Source of the DNA: Acetobacter lambici
GTDB lineage: Bacteria; Pseudomonadota; Alphaproteobacteria; Acetobacterales; Acetobacteraceae
Length of the DNA stretch: 32,756 nucleotides
Reading direction: 5' to 3'
Assembly (NCBI RefSeq): GCF_011516885.1
Contig: NZ_WOTD01000025.1
Location: forward strand, 1-32,756
Part shown: piece by piece, positions 25,868-32,756 of the stretch
How positions within the stretch are numbered: position 1 is the stretch's first letter
Layout of the letters: every line of letters begins with the position of its first letter
Position numbers and translations under genes: made by a program
Notes under the pieces: model-generated
Seen by the model: the letters and a program-made list of their open reading frames with translations, nothing else
Databases searched by the model: none
Told to the model about the DNA's origin: nothing

Positions 25868-26835
25868 GGCGCAAACCCCATGAGCGGCTTCCGAGCAAGA
25901 TCCCAGAAGGTTTCTCTCTCATCTGCCCACGTAATATCCAACCGCCGCGTATCATTACACCAACCAATAACAGACGCCGCAATATCGCGTTCGCGGAACC
26001 GGGCCATGATTGTTTCGGCATCCTCGGGGCGCGCCGTGAGCAGGTAGCCATAGCTGGGGAATGCGGACAGCCAGCGCGCCATAGGTGCGTCCTCGGGCCG
26101 TGGAATGTTGTCGAGCGTGATGGTCATGCCAATACCCGAGCATTCGGCCAGCATGAGAGCCGTCCCCAGCACACCGGCCATGCTGATATCCTTGGCGGCA
26201 CGGCTCAGGCCGTCCTCGGCTATAGCTGGTAGAAGTTCAATATCCCCCCGCAACCGGACGGCCTCCTCGGTGCCGCACAATGCGGAACTGGCATCCCAGA
26301 ACGGGTATGGGTCGTGCCAGCGGCCACGCAGATCTATGGCGGCGACCAGCACTTCCCCCGGGCACGCATCAAAGCTGGTCAGCAGGCGGTGGGCACGGCC
26401 AAGAATTGCCACCGATAGCGAGTTGTGGGGGCTACGCATGTTGGTATGCCCACCCACAACCGGCACACCGTAGGTCCGCGCTCCGTCATGCAGACCGGTC
26501 AGGATGGACGTGGCCGTCTCGGACGTATCGCTCCACAACGCATCCACCACGGCCACCGGGCGACCGCCCATGGCCGCTATGTCGCTAACATTAACCATGA
26601 CGCCGCTATAACCGGCAAACCACGGCATGGAGCGGACAAAACTGTCCTGAAATCCCTCGCTGGCCAGCAGGAGGTAGCCGTCCCCATCCGGGATTGCGGC
26701 GCAGTCATCGCCCAAGCGGACGGCCTCGTTCTCGGCCGGCCCAAGAACGGCTGCGGTATCAGCAATGTCCTGCTTGCCTGCAAGCGCATGGCTTTGGCGG
26801 AGCACATGCAGCAAAGGTGCCAGTTTATGCGCCAT
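25864..26835 (-). CDS. AIR synthase-like (PurM/ThiL-fold) protein, Sll0787 family (Nit1C cluster)
   Basis: The 323-residue protein has the PurM-like fold: LGDDCAAIPDGDGYLLLASEGF near residues 40-62 (metal/ATP-binding Asp pair), MVNVSDIAAMGGRPVAVVDALW and a Gly-rich VVGGHTN stretch, then KDISMAGVLGTALML in the second half. Relatives are ATP-dependent enzymes such as AIR synthase, ThiL and HypE; HypE makes a cyano group, which is notable next to a nitrilase. Start is ATG at 26835, which overlaps the GNAT stop by one base (TGATG); the longer in-frame start upstream would run antisense-like through the GNAT gene in another frame and shows no family pattern. Confidence 0.88.
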   Translation of the reverse strand: MAHKLAPLLHVLRQSHALAGKQDIADTAAVLGPAENEAVRLGDDCAAIPDGDGYLLLASEGFQDSFVRSMPWFAGYSGVMVNVSDIAAMGGRPVAVVDALWSDTSETATSILTGLHDGARTYGVPVVGGHTNMRSPHNSLSVAILGRAHRLLTSFDACPGEVLVAAIDLRGRWHDPYPFWDASSALCGTEEAVRLRGDIELLPAIAEDGLSRAAKDISMAGVLGTALMLAECSGIGMTITLDNIPRPEDAPMARWLSAFPSYGYLLTARPEDAETIMARFRERDIAASVIGWCNDTRRLDITWADERETFWDLARKPLMGFAP

Positions 26836-27398
26836 CACGCCACCTGCCGGTTTCGGGGTTGCGGACGCAGCAGCCATGTCTGATCCAGACCGTGCGCAGG
26901 ATAGCGCGAGAGATCGGCTTCCATGTCGTGGTGCGGCAGACCATGCAGCGTGATTACGCCAAGGCTTTTCCAGTGCAGACGACGGAAAAATAGTACGTTC
27001 TGTTCCTGCACCTGCGCCAAAAACTGCATGGCCCCAAGCCCGTGCGCCGTGCTGACCGCCATACGAATGAGTTCGCCCCCAATCCGGCCAAGCTTGCGGT
27101 GATCTGCATGCACGGCCAAGCGGGAACCACGCCACACTCCGGGTTCACCTTCATGGATGCGCACGGCCCCCACAACCCTGTCCGCCATTCCCGCCATGCA
27201 GCATGCTGCAATAATGGGAATGGCCACTTCATCTATTGTATCCCGATCATCCTGTGTAAAAATCTGCTGTTCGGAGCAGAACACTTCTCGCCGGAGAGCG
27301 TGATATCCGGCCCGTTCCCACGGCGTACGGGCAAGACGTACGACATATTCGGTGGGAATGAACGGACGGTTTTCCATACCGTCAAACAGCGCACTCAT
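26835..27398 (-). CDS. GNAT N-acetyltransferase of the MSMEG_0567/Sll0786 family (Nit1C cluster)
   Basis: The 187-residue protein has the GNAT fold: an early YHALRREVFCSEQQIF stretch, the beta4 strand RVVGAVRIHE, and the acetyl-CoA loop region RLAVHADHRKLGRIGGELIR (motif A, Q/RxxGxG/A-like, here RKLGRIGG). It would acylate an amine in the cytoplasm. ATG at 27398 overlaps the radical SAM stop by 4 bp (ATGA), which decides the start over an in-frame ATG 45 bp earlier. The gene is a fixed member of this nitrilase cluster. Its substrate is unknown. Confidence 0.89.
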   Translation of the reverse strand: MSALFDGMENRPFIPTEYVVRLARTPWERAGYHALRREVFCSEQQIFTQDDRDTIDEVAIPIIAACCMAGMADRVVGAVRIHEGEPGVWRGSRLAVHADHRKLGRIGGELIRMAVSTAHGLGAMQFLAQVQEQNVLFFRRLHWKSLGVITLHGLPHHDMEADLSRYPAHGLDQTWLLRPQPRNRQVA

Positions 27399-28504
27399 TG
27401 TTCGTACGCCCTGAGTGAGGAACAAGCGCCGCACCGGCCGCACCCGGCCCGGATATCGGTGGATTTCATGTTTGCTTCACGCAGCATCCAGCCAAGGGGG
27501 ACTAGAACAGATTTCATAAAATCGGCCGAAGGTGGAACATGATTTTCCAAAGGGGTGCCAGATATAGGCACGAACGGCACCACAAACGGATAAACCCCGA
27601 GCGCAATCAGGCGCTCGGCCAGAACCAGAATATCCTCAGCGCTGTCCCCCAGACCTGCCAGAATGTAGGTATTGACCTGCCCGCGCCCAAAAATTGGCAC
27701 GGCTGATGCAAAAGCCTCCATGTAGCGATCAACACTAACCGTGGCCTTGCCGGGCATGATTTTCTCGCGCACTACCTGCGTAGCGGCTTCAAGGTGCATC
27801 CCCAGACTGTCCGCACCTGCATCGCGCAGGCGCTGGAACCAACCGTGATCACGCGGTGGCTCGCACTGGACCTGTAGCGGCAGGTCCACCACCGCCCGTA
27901 TGGCGCGGGCTGATTCCGCCAGCACGGCGGCACCCCGGTCAACCACGTTGGGTGTGCCGGTTGTCAGCACCATATCGCGCACACCATCAAGTTCCACAGC
28001 AGCCTTGGCCACTTCTGCCAATTGTACGGGTGTTTTGTACGCAATCGTGCGATCAGCCTCAAGCGACTGACCAATGGCGCAGAACTGGCAGGATGTCCGC
28101 CTATCGGCATACCGGATGCAGGTCTGGAGCACCGTGGTTGCCAGCGTGTCGCGACCGTGCAGAAGGGCAATTTTCCAGTAAGGAATCCCCTCCGCCGTAC
28201 TCCGCCCATAAAAACGCGGGGCCGCTGGAAAGTGGATGGTGCCCAGCGCCTGACCGTCACGCAGCAACGTGCTGGCACCGCTCTGGTCAGGCGGACTGGC
28301 CTGAAATGGAGACCGTCGCGCACCCGACGTATAAACCGGGACCATAACGGTCTGCCCGGCAATGGTGATTGTCTTGTGGTCGGAAGGACCGGCCCCACCC
28401 TTACGGGCGATACCCCCCGCCTGCTCACCAATCTGAAGCCCGAAGGATTGCAGGTCCGTGACAAGCTTGCGGCCAAAAAGTGTGCCAAGCGTTGGAACGG
28501 TCAT
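27395..28504 (-). CDS. Radical SAM protein of the MSMEG_0568 family (Nit1C cluster)
   Basis: The 369-residue protein has an unusual iron-sulfur motif, C129-x9-C139-x2-C142 ([14 protein letters not shown]), in place of the common C-x3-C-x2-C, yet the family is classed as radical SAM by fold. A second cysteine group, CGRCGAC (355, 358, 361), lies near the C-terminus and could hold an auxiliary cluster. LGMHLEA and [16 protein letters not shown] are typical later strands of the barrel. It would perform a 5'-deoxyadenosyl-radical reaction on the pathway intermediate. It overlaps the nitrilase stop and the GNAT start by 4 bp each (ATGA at both ends), a sign of tight co-translation. Confidence 0.9.
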   Translation of the reverse strand: MTVPTLGTLFGRKLVTDLQSFGLQIGEQAGGIARKGGAGPSDHKTITIAGQTVMVPVYTSGARRSPFQASPPDQSGASTLLRDGQALGTIHFPAAPRFYGRSTAEGIPYWKIALLHGRDTLATTVLQTCIRYADRRTSCQFCAIGQSLEADRTIAYKTPVQLAEVAKAAVELDGVRDMVLTTGTPNVVDRGAAVLAESARAIRAVVDLPLQVQCEPPRDHGWFQRLRDAGADSLGMHLEAATQVVREKIMPGKATVSVDRYMEAFASAVPIFGRGQVNTYILAGLGDSAEDILVLAERLIALGVYPFVVPFVPISGTPLENHVPPSADFMKSVLVPLGWMLREANMKSTDIRAGCGRCGACSSLRAYEQ

Positions 28505-29475
28505 GGCGTAACCTCATCGGGAGATTTAAACGATGGGGTGTTCTCACCAACGTACTGTACCGGGCGGGCGGGCCGCCGGTCGTGGAGCAGGCTAAGCAGT
28601 TCTGGGCGTGCATAGTGCCCTACGGAATCCATCATCCGCTTACGTTTGGTAATCAGGGCAAAATCGAGGTCGGCAATGACCATTCCCTCGCCTTCCGTAA
28701 GCGGCGTGCCCAGCAGTTTGCCTTCGGGCGAGACAATGGCGGTAAAACATCCACCCCGCAGTGGCCCTTCGAGCGTGGGATCACCCGCTATTTCCTTGAT
28801 CTGTTCTTCCGTTAGCCAGCCCGTGGCATTCACGACAAAACAGCCCGATTCCAGTGCGTGATGGCGAATGGTGACTTCCATCTGATCGGAAAAGATCTGC
28901 CCTACCAGAGAACCCGGAAACTGGGCGCAGTGGATTTCCTCATGCTGGGTCATCAGCGCGTAGCGGGCGAGCGGGTTGTAGTGCTCCCAGCAGGCCAGCG
29001 CTCCTATGCGGCCCGCAGCACTGTCCACCACCTTCAGCCCCGCGCCATCACCCTGCCCCCAGACCATGCGCTCATGGTAAGTCGGGGTGATCTTGCGGCG
29101 TTTAAGAAGAATCTCGCCCGTTGCGTCAAAGATGATCTGGGTGTTGTAGAGCGTACCAAAGTCGCGCTCGTTCACACCCAGCACAACGACCATTCCGGCC
29201 TCACGGGCGGCTTCGGCCACCATGTCCGTTACCGGACCCGGAATAACAGGTGCGCGCTCATAGAGTTCCAGATGCTCCCCACCAAAGCGGAAAGCAGGCT
29301 GGATGAATGAGAAATAGGGATAATATGGCACGACGGTTTCGGGGAAAACCGCAAGCGCAACGCCTTTTTCGGCGGCATCGCGGATGGCCTGACAGACTTT
29401 TCGGGCTGTCCCCAGACCGTCATCACCCAAGACGGGACTCATCTGGATGGCAGCGGCACGAACGATACGTGGCAT
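28501..29475 (-). CDS. Nitrilase, Nit6803/Sll0784 family (Nit1C cluster)
   Basis: The 324-residue enzyme has the nitrilase catalytic triad: Glu46 in FPETVVP, Lys128 in [12 protein letters not shown] and Cys162 in ACWEHYNP. It would convert a nitrile (or cyanide) to the acid plus ammonia through a Cys thioimidate. Clusters with this gene are called Nit1C; in a Pseudomonas strain the cluster was linked to growth on cyanide as nitrogen source, while in cyanobacteria and mycobacteria members are tied to nitrogen starvation. A strong AAGGGAGGA ribosome site precedes ATG at 29475, 24 bp after the small first gene. It overlaps the radical SAM start by 4 bp. Confidence 0.93.
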   Translation of the reverse strand: MPRIVRAAAIQMSPVLGDDGLGTARKVCQAIRDAAEKGVALAVFPETVVPYYPYFSFIQPAFRFGGEHLELYERAPVIPGPVTDMVAEAAREAGMVVVLGVNERDFGTLYNTQIIFDATGEILLKRRKITPTYHERMVWGQGDGAGLKVVDSAAGRIGALACWEHYNPLARYALMTQHEEIHCAQFPGSLVGQIFSDQMEVTIRHHALESGCFVVNATGWLTEEQIKEIAGDPTLEGPLRGGCFTAIVSPEGKLLGTPLTEGEGMVIADLDFALITKRKRMMDSVGHYARPELLSLLHDRRPARPVQYVGENTPSFKSPDEVTP

Positions 29476-29499
29476 GGCTTGCGGTCCTCCCTTTGGCCT

Positions 29500-29982
29500 T
29501 CAGAGAGTCCAGGTATTGAGAATGAAAGCGTTGTCGCGGCGAGCGAGCAGAATGATATCAAGCACATCCTGCGGATTGATCGGTGTAATTCCGGGAATCA
29601 GATTTTGCTCGCCGTAGCCATAAAGAGCCTGAAGCGCAAAGCGGCAGGCATAAACTTTACCACCTTCTTCAAGGATTTTCGCAACCTGCTTGTTGCAGTT
29701 CATGTGCCCCGGAAAAGCCTCATCACCCAGACGGGGGAAGCCACGCTGCACACCAAGGGTCACACCCGGCCCATACAGCAGGACCGATGTCTCAAACCCC
29801 TTGCGGATCAGGCGTGTGGCCTGAAGCAGGTTTACAAACCCGACAGACCCTTCATTAGCCACAGTATGGAAGGTGATAAGGGCTTTTTCGCCCGGTTTGG
29901 CTTTGACGTCCTCAAAAACCTTGTTTTCATAATTAACAAAGCAATCGCCATCTTTATGCGGAGCGTGTTCGACTTTTGGCAT
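29500..29982 (-). CDS. Small DsrE-fold protein of the MSMEG_0572/Sll0783 family, first gene of the nitrilase operon
   Basis: The 160-residue protein matches the MSMEG_0572/Sll0783 'nitrogen starvation response' family ([50 protein letters not shown]), probably a DsrE/F-like fold with a Cys in YACRFA. Sll0783 is known in Synechocystis to be strongly induced on nitrogen starvation. Its biochemical role is not known. The ribosome site CGGGAGAC lies 7 nt before the ATG and forms part of one arm of an 8-bp stem in the leader (29991-30058), so translation of this first gene may be controlled by RNA folding. Confidence 0.88.
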   Translation of the reverse strand: MPKVEHAPHKDGDCFVNYENKVFEDVKAKPGEKALITFHTVANEGSVGFVNLLQATRLIRKGFETSVLLYGPGVTLGVQRGFPRLGDEAFPGHMNCNKQVAKILEEGGKVYACRFALQALYGYGEQNLIPGITPINPQDVLDIILLARRDNAFILNTWTL

Positions 29983-29990
29983 GGTATGTC

Positions 29991-30058
29991 TCCCGTGTGC
30001 TGCGGTCTCCGACGAAAAAGCACGAAGACCGCGTTACCAATGCAAACGTGACACGGGA
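29991..30058 (-). promoter_or_regulatory. Structured leader with Shine-Dalgarno sequestering stem, nitrilase operon
   Basis: On the minus-strand transcript TCCCGTGT (30058-30051) pairs perfectly with ACACGGGA (29998-29991), which contains most of the Shine-Dalgarno sequence of the first gene. Enclosed by it, GCGGTCT (30032-30026) pairs with AGACCGC (30008-30002), a 7-bp hairpin with a 17-nt loop. The linkers are 18 nt and 3 nt. This is the layout of a translational switch or thermometer. It matches no riboswitch class I can name. Confidence 0.5.
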
Positions 30059-30225
30059 TGGCAGAGAGCCAAAATATTGTATGCTCAACAAGACAAGTAC
30101 AAATGGATCAAATCGAATAGCACACCCCTATCCCACCAAGACAGAAGCATACAAAAAATATGTAACGACCATACAATACCCAGAAATAACTCTAAGTAAT
30201 TGTTTTAGAGTGATTTTATAAACAC
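30059..30225 (-). promoter_or_regulatory. AT-rich promoter region of the nitrilase operon with repeated ATTGTATG boxes
   Basis: The stretch is visibly richer in A/T than its surroundings. GACCATACAAT at 30167-30177, GCATACAA at 30148-30155 and the inverted ATATTGTATGC at 30074-30084 share a core with sequences at the mocR promoter. TACAAT (30077-30082, read on the minus strand) could be a -10 element, with only a weak -35. A perfect 7-bp dyad, ACTCTAA-N9-TTAGAGT, lies at 30189-30211. Confidence 0.4.
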
Positions 30226-30239
30226 GCATTCGTGAATGC
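30226..30239 (-). terminator. Possible terminator of the mocR-type gene
   Basis: GCATTC and GAATGC form a perfect 6-bp stem around a 2-nt centre, 82 bp past the stop of the regulator gene. On the minus strand it is followed by GTGTTTATAAAA, which is only moderately T-rich. With such a short loop it may equally be a protein site. Confidence 0.3.
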
Positions 30240-30315
30240 CGCATCTTGTTGTTTTTTACGTCCCCCACAGACCTCCTTATGCAAACAGGGGTTTCCGTCG
30301 ATTCCGGGTCCTACG

Positions 30316-30330
30316 CATAGGTCACACAAT
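30316..30330 (-). repeat. Copy 1 of a 15-bp repeat, at the 3' end of the mocR-type gene
   Basis: CATAGGTCACACAAT overlaps the stop codon of the regulator gene and lies upstream of the nitrilase operon. It matches the copy at 31766-31780 at 14 of 15 positions. Because it is partly coding, chance cannot be excluded. Confidence 0.45.
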
Positions 30331-31725
30331 ATCGGCAAAACCGGGGGAGCGCTTGTGTTGCAGAACAGACAGCACCCCATGCAGGGATTCCTCCAGGCTT
30401 GCCGCGTCCGGCGCGCTACCCAGTGCGATCCGCGCACGCTGCGGGGGCTCGCCACTAATGGTAAAAACAGTGCTGGGTACCAGCGCCAGACCACGCCTGC
30501 GGGCGTAGGCCACAAAATCCGCACTGCCCCACCAACCCGGCAGCTTCAGCCAGACATGCGGGCCGTCGGCATTCATGCAGTGGCCCTCGCCCAGCACCTT
30601 GCGGGCAATAAACTGGCGCAGGCGCAGTTCTTTCTGGATCGCATGCAGGATCGTATGTGCCTGCCCCGTCTGCATCCATCGCGCGGTCAACGCGCTGAGC
30701 AGGCCGGCATTGGTCAGGGCTATGGCCCGGATAGCGGCTGTAACGCGCCGGGCCATGTCTGCATTGGGCAGAGCAACATAGGCCGTACGCAGGCCCGGGC
30801 TGAGCGTCTTGGCCAGAGTTGCCACGTAGCTGACGCGGCTATGGTCAAGTGCTGCCAGTGCGGGCAGCGGATTGTCCATGAGCAGGCTATAAGGGTCGTC
30901 CTCCGCAACATGCAAATGATGACGCTGAGCCACTGCAAGAATATCCTTGCGCCTTTGCAGGGACATCGTCGCTGTGGTGGGGTTGTGGATGGTCGGAATA
31001 CAATAGAGTAGCCGGGGATGATGCTCCGCACACGCCCGATCAAGCTGGTCGGGCATCATCCCCTCCATGTCACTGTCCACACCGACCAGAATGAGGTCAA
31101 ACTGCGCCGCTATGGTCCGTATGCCGGGATAGGCAATACGATCGGTAACAATCACATCGCCCGGTTGGGTGTGGGTGCTGACAATTGCCGCAAGCGCACT
31201 CTGTGCCCCCGGTGAGACAAGGATTTCGTCCGTACGCCGCTGACCAATAACGGGCGCGATCCATTTTGCGCCAAGCTGGCGCTCCTCCTGCGTGCCGCCT
31301 GTAACCCGATAAGACATCAGGCTATTCAGATCCTGCTGTTTCAGAATAGCCGTAATGTCGCTCTGGATAAGCCGCTGAAGCGGCGGGTCCTGCGGAATGG
31401 GCGGCAGGTTCATCGTCAGATCAACCACGGCCGGTCCCGTATGCCGCCAGTGGCTTTCTCCCGCGCCAACACGGATAAAAGTTCCCCGACCGACCGTAGC
31501 GTCAATCAGCCCTCTCCGCCGGGCCTCGGTAAACGCGCGGGTGACAGTTGTCAGATTGGTGCCCAGATACTCCGCAATCATTCGCTGAGGCGGCAGCTTA
31601 TCGCCTTCCCGCAGGTCACCTTTGCGAATGGAAAGCGCCAGAGCATCCGCCAATGTCATGTAAATCGCATTGGGACTGCGGCTGATCCCTTCTTTCCAAT
31701 GGCTCAAATAGGGGTATGCGGACAT
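30322..31725 (-). CDS. MocR-type PLP-dependent transcriptional regulator (GntR helix-turn-helix plus aminotransferase fold)
   Basis: The 467-residue protein joins a GntR winged helix (about 20-88; KLPPQRMIAEYLGTNLTTVTRAFTEARRRGLI) to a fold type I aminotransferase domain (about 100-460). PLP residues are visible: Asn248 in IHNPT, Asp277 in AEDDPY and the Schiff-base Lys306 in TLAKTLSPGLR. MocR proteins sense PLP or an amine or amino acid reacting with it. ATG at 31725 is chosen because family proteins begin shortly before the helix-turn-helix; the longer in-frame start at 31779 would run into the promoter repeat. It lies directly upstream of the nitrilase operon in the same direction, and near-identical 15-bp repeats occur before and after the gene, so control of itself and the operon is likely. 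Confidence 0.9.
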   Translation of the reverse strand: MSAYPYLSHWKEGISRSPNAIYMTLADALALSIRKGDLREGDKLPPQRMIAEYLGTNLTTVTRAFTEARRRGLIDATVGRGTFIRVGAGESHWRHTGPAVVDLTMNLPPIPQDPPLQRLIQSDITAILKQQDLNSLMSYRVTGGTQEERQLGAKWIAPVIGQRRTDEILVSPGAQSALAAIVSTHTQPGDVIVTDRIAYPGIRTIAAQFDLILVGVDSDMEGMMPDQLDRACAEHHPRLLYCIPTIHNPTTATMSLQRRKDILAVAQRHHLHVAEDDPYSLLMDNPLPALAALDHSRVSYVATLAKTLSPGLRTAYVALPNADMARRVTAAIRAIALTNAGLLSALTARWMQTGQAHTILHAIQKELRLRQFIARKVLGEGHCMNADGPHVWLKLPGWWGSADFVAYARRRGLALVPSTVFTISGEPPQRARIALGSAPDAASLEESLHGVLSVLQHKRSPGFADIV

Positions 31726-31765
31726 GAGATGGAGTTTCCATACATTTGAGGACACTCCATTTGAC

Positions 31766-31780
31766 CATAGGTCATACAAT
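31766..31780 (-). promoter_or_regulatory. Copy 2 of the 15-bp repeat, in the mocR-type promoter; candidate operator
   Basis: CATAGGTCATACAAT starts 41 bp upstream of the regulator start codon. Its left part is in the dyad GACC-ATA-GGTC (31763-31773). The ATACAAT core recurs in the nitrilase promoter. Autoregulation by the MocR-type protein is the simplest reading. Confidence 0.45.
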
Positions 31781-31921
31781 CAGCGCAATCATGAGACCAA
31801 TAAGCATGGATATGTGTTGCAGCCCACCTTGCCTTGGCCGGAAATATAGTCCGGCACAAGATAGAAAGGGCCAATACAAAATGGGTTGCGGTGAGCGCCT
31901 CAACCCATTCCACAAAACATC

Positions 31922-32653
31922 TTAAAACTCAATTCTGGCCGTGACTTTAAAGGACCGACCGGGCTGGGTATAATACTGCTGGGAGAGAGAGCTAGACGAC
32001 TGACCATACGGCAAAGATGCTGCGTTATAGTAAGCCTTGTCAAATATATTGTACATGCCTGCCTGAATACGAAGAGGCTTGTAAAAAGATGGGCTGTACC
32101 ACCCATTCAGGTCAAAAATAACGTATCCCTGAGTTTTCCATTGGTTAGTCAGTGTGCCGGTCGAGGTCAGATATTTGGCATTGTCCCGCCCGGTAGCAAA
32201 CGTGCCCGACAGGTCGGCACCCCAACGCTGGGTTTTATAACCAAAGCCAATAATCCCACGGAATGGAGCCACCGAGCTCAGGTGGAATTTCATATCCTGA
32301 TCACGTCCATCCGCATAGGCCAGTGAGCCCCACATATGCCAGTGGTCATCAAACGCCCAGTTGCCGCTGGCTTTCACCCCATAAATGCGCACATGCGCCA
32401 GATTGGTTGAACCATAGCAAAGCATGTAACCCGTACAGCCGCTTATGCCCATCATATCAATAAAGTTATGATAATGGTTGTCGTAGAATGAGATTTTGGC
32501 ACCCCGCTCTGAGTTGCCATATTTCATACCCACTTCCCACCCCCGGCTACTTTCGGGTTTAAGGTTTGGGTTACCAACAACCTGATAAACCGGCGGCGTA
32601 CTGTAGTTCAGGTATTCCTCAGTCGCTGAGGGCGCACGATAAGCCTCGACGCG
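31922..32653 (-). pseudogene. C-terminal part of a second TonB-dependent receptor, cut off by an insertion
   Basis: The open frame on the minus strand reads EAYRAPSATEEYLNYS, then NPNLKPESSRGWEVGMKYG, and continues for about 240 residues to the terminal ARIEF, all typical of the last beta-strands of a TonB-dependent receptor (heme/hemoglobin or ferric-chelate branch, low certainty). The stop is TAA at 31922 and the terminal Phe fits barrel insertion. Upstream the frame meets TGA at 32660-32662 and the sequence no longer resembles a receptor, so the plug, signal peptide and most of the barrel are missing. The join lies at about 32648-32657. It is a broken gene unless the rest lies beyond the inserted element. 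Confidence 0.75.
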
Positions 32654-32756
32654 GATTTCTCACACTTGAGGCAATTTCGGGTCATTTTGTAGAATTCAGT
32701 CATCCCACAGGAGCCCGATCTGGAATATTGACGATATTCTGCTTCTGGCGGCGGGT
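32654..32756 (-). mobile_element. Probable end of an insertion sequence inside the receptor gene (continues past the window)
   Basis: The receptor frame stops abruptly here. On the minus strand a frame from the window edge codes TRRQKQNIVNIPDRAPVG and stops at 32700, which could be the last residues of a transposase, followed by about 45 bp of non-coding sequence up to the receptor join. The GAGAAATCC next to the join recalls the ends of IS1380-type elements common in acetic acid bacteria, but I am unsure of this. The other end and the target duplication are outside the window. Confidence 0.5.

Overview
The window reads as a gene-dense stretch of an alphaproteobacterial chromosome, most likely an Acetobacteraceae member (Acetobacter/Komagataeibacter type). 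That placement rests on overall gene style, a Gram-negative TonB system and gene content; no rRNA or marker gene fixes the taxon. The theme is scavenging: two nitrogen-scavenging operons, one TonB-linked uptake operon and TonB-type envelope genes at both ends.

Left part (1-3300): the N-terminal end of a TonB protein on the minus strand, about 730 bp without a convincing gene but with a run of strong inverted repeats, then trhO (tRNA uridine hydroxylase), a small membrane zinc-ribbon protein preceded by an FNR-like box, and a tautomerase.

Region 3500-13860 (minus strand) is one long operon: periplasmic binding protein, permease, ATPase, a NikR-like ribbon-helix-helix regulator whose nickel ligands are mostly replaced, two DUF1989 proteins (urea carboxylase-associated proteins, now known in some bacteria to be carboxyguanidine deiminase subunits), a 1179-residue biotin-dependent urea/guanidine carboxylase and allophanate hydrolase. 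Together they would import guanidine or urea, carboxylate it, deiminate carboxyguanidine to allophanate and release ammonia and CO2. An AT-rich hairpin ends the operon and a dyad at its head is a candidate operator.

Region 14240-21350: a LysR regulator divergent from a tightly packed plus-strand operon of a TonB-dependent receptor, a THI5/NMT1-like binding protein without signal peptide, an APH-fold kinase, a two-domain rhodanese and a PnuC/PnuT-family transporter. The combination looks like uptake and trapping of thiamin, a thiamin precursor or another small heterocycle or organosulfur compound. I do not recognise the complete set as a described system.

Region 21360-29982 (minus strand): the conserved nitrilase cluster called Nit1C (MSMEG_0565-0572 / Sll0783-0787 families): small DsrE-like protein, nitrilase, radical SAM protein, GNAT protein, AIR-synthase-like protein, glycosyltransferase, small protein, flavoprotein, plus an acyl-CoA synthetase placed as the last gene. 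Genes overlap by 1-13 bases. The leader has a nested stem structure that would hide the first Shine-Dalgarno sequence. A MocR-type PLP regulator lies just upstream, and short repeats shared by its own promoter and the nit leader suggest that it controls both.

Right end (31922-32756): the C-terminal quarter of a second TonB-dependent receptor, cut off by foreign sequence that is probably the end of an insertion sequence.
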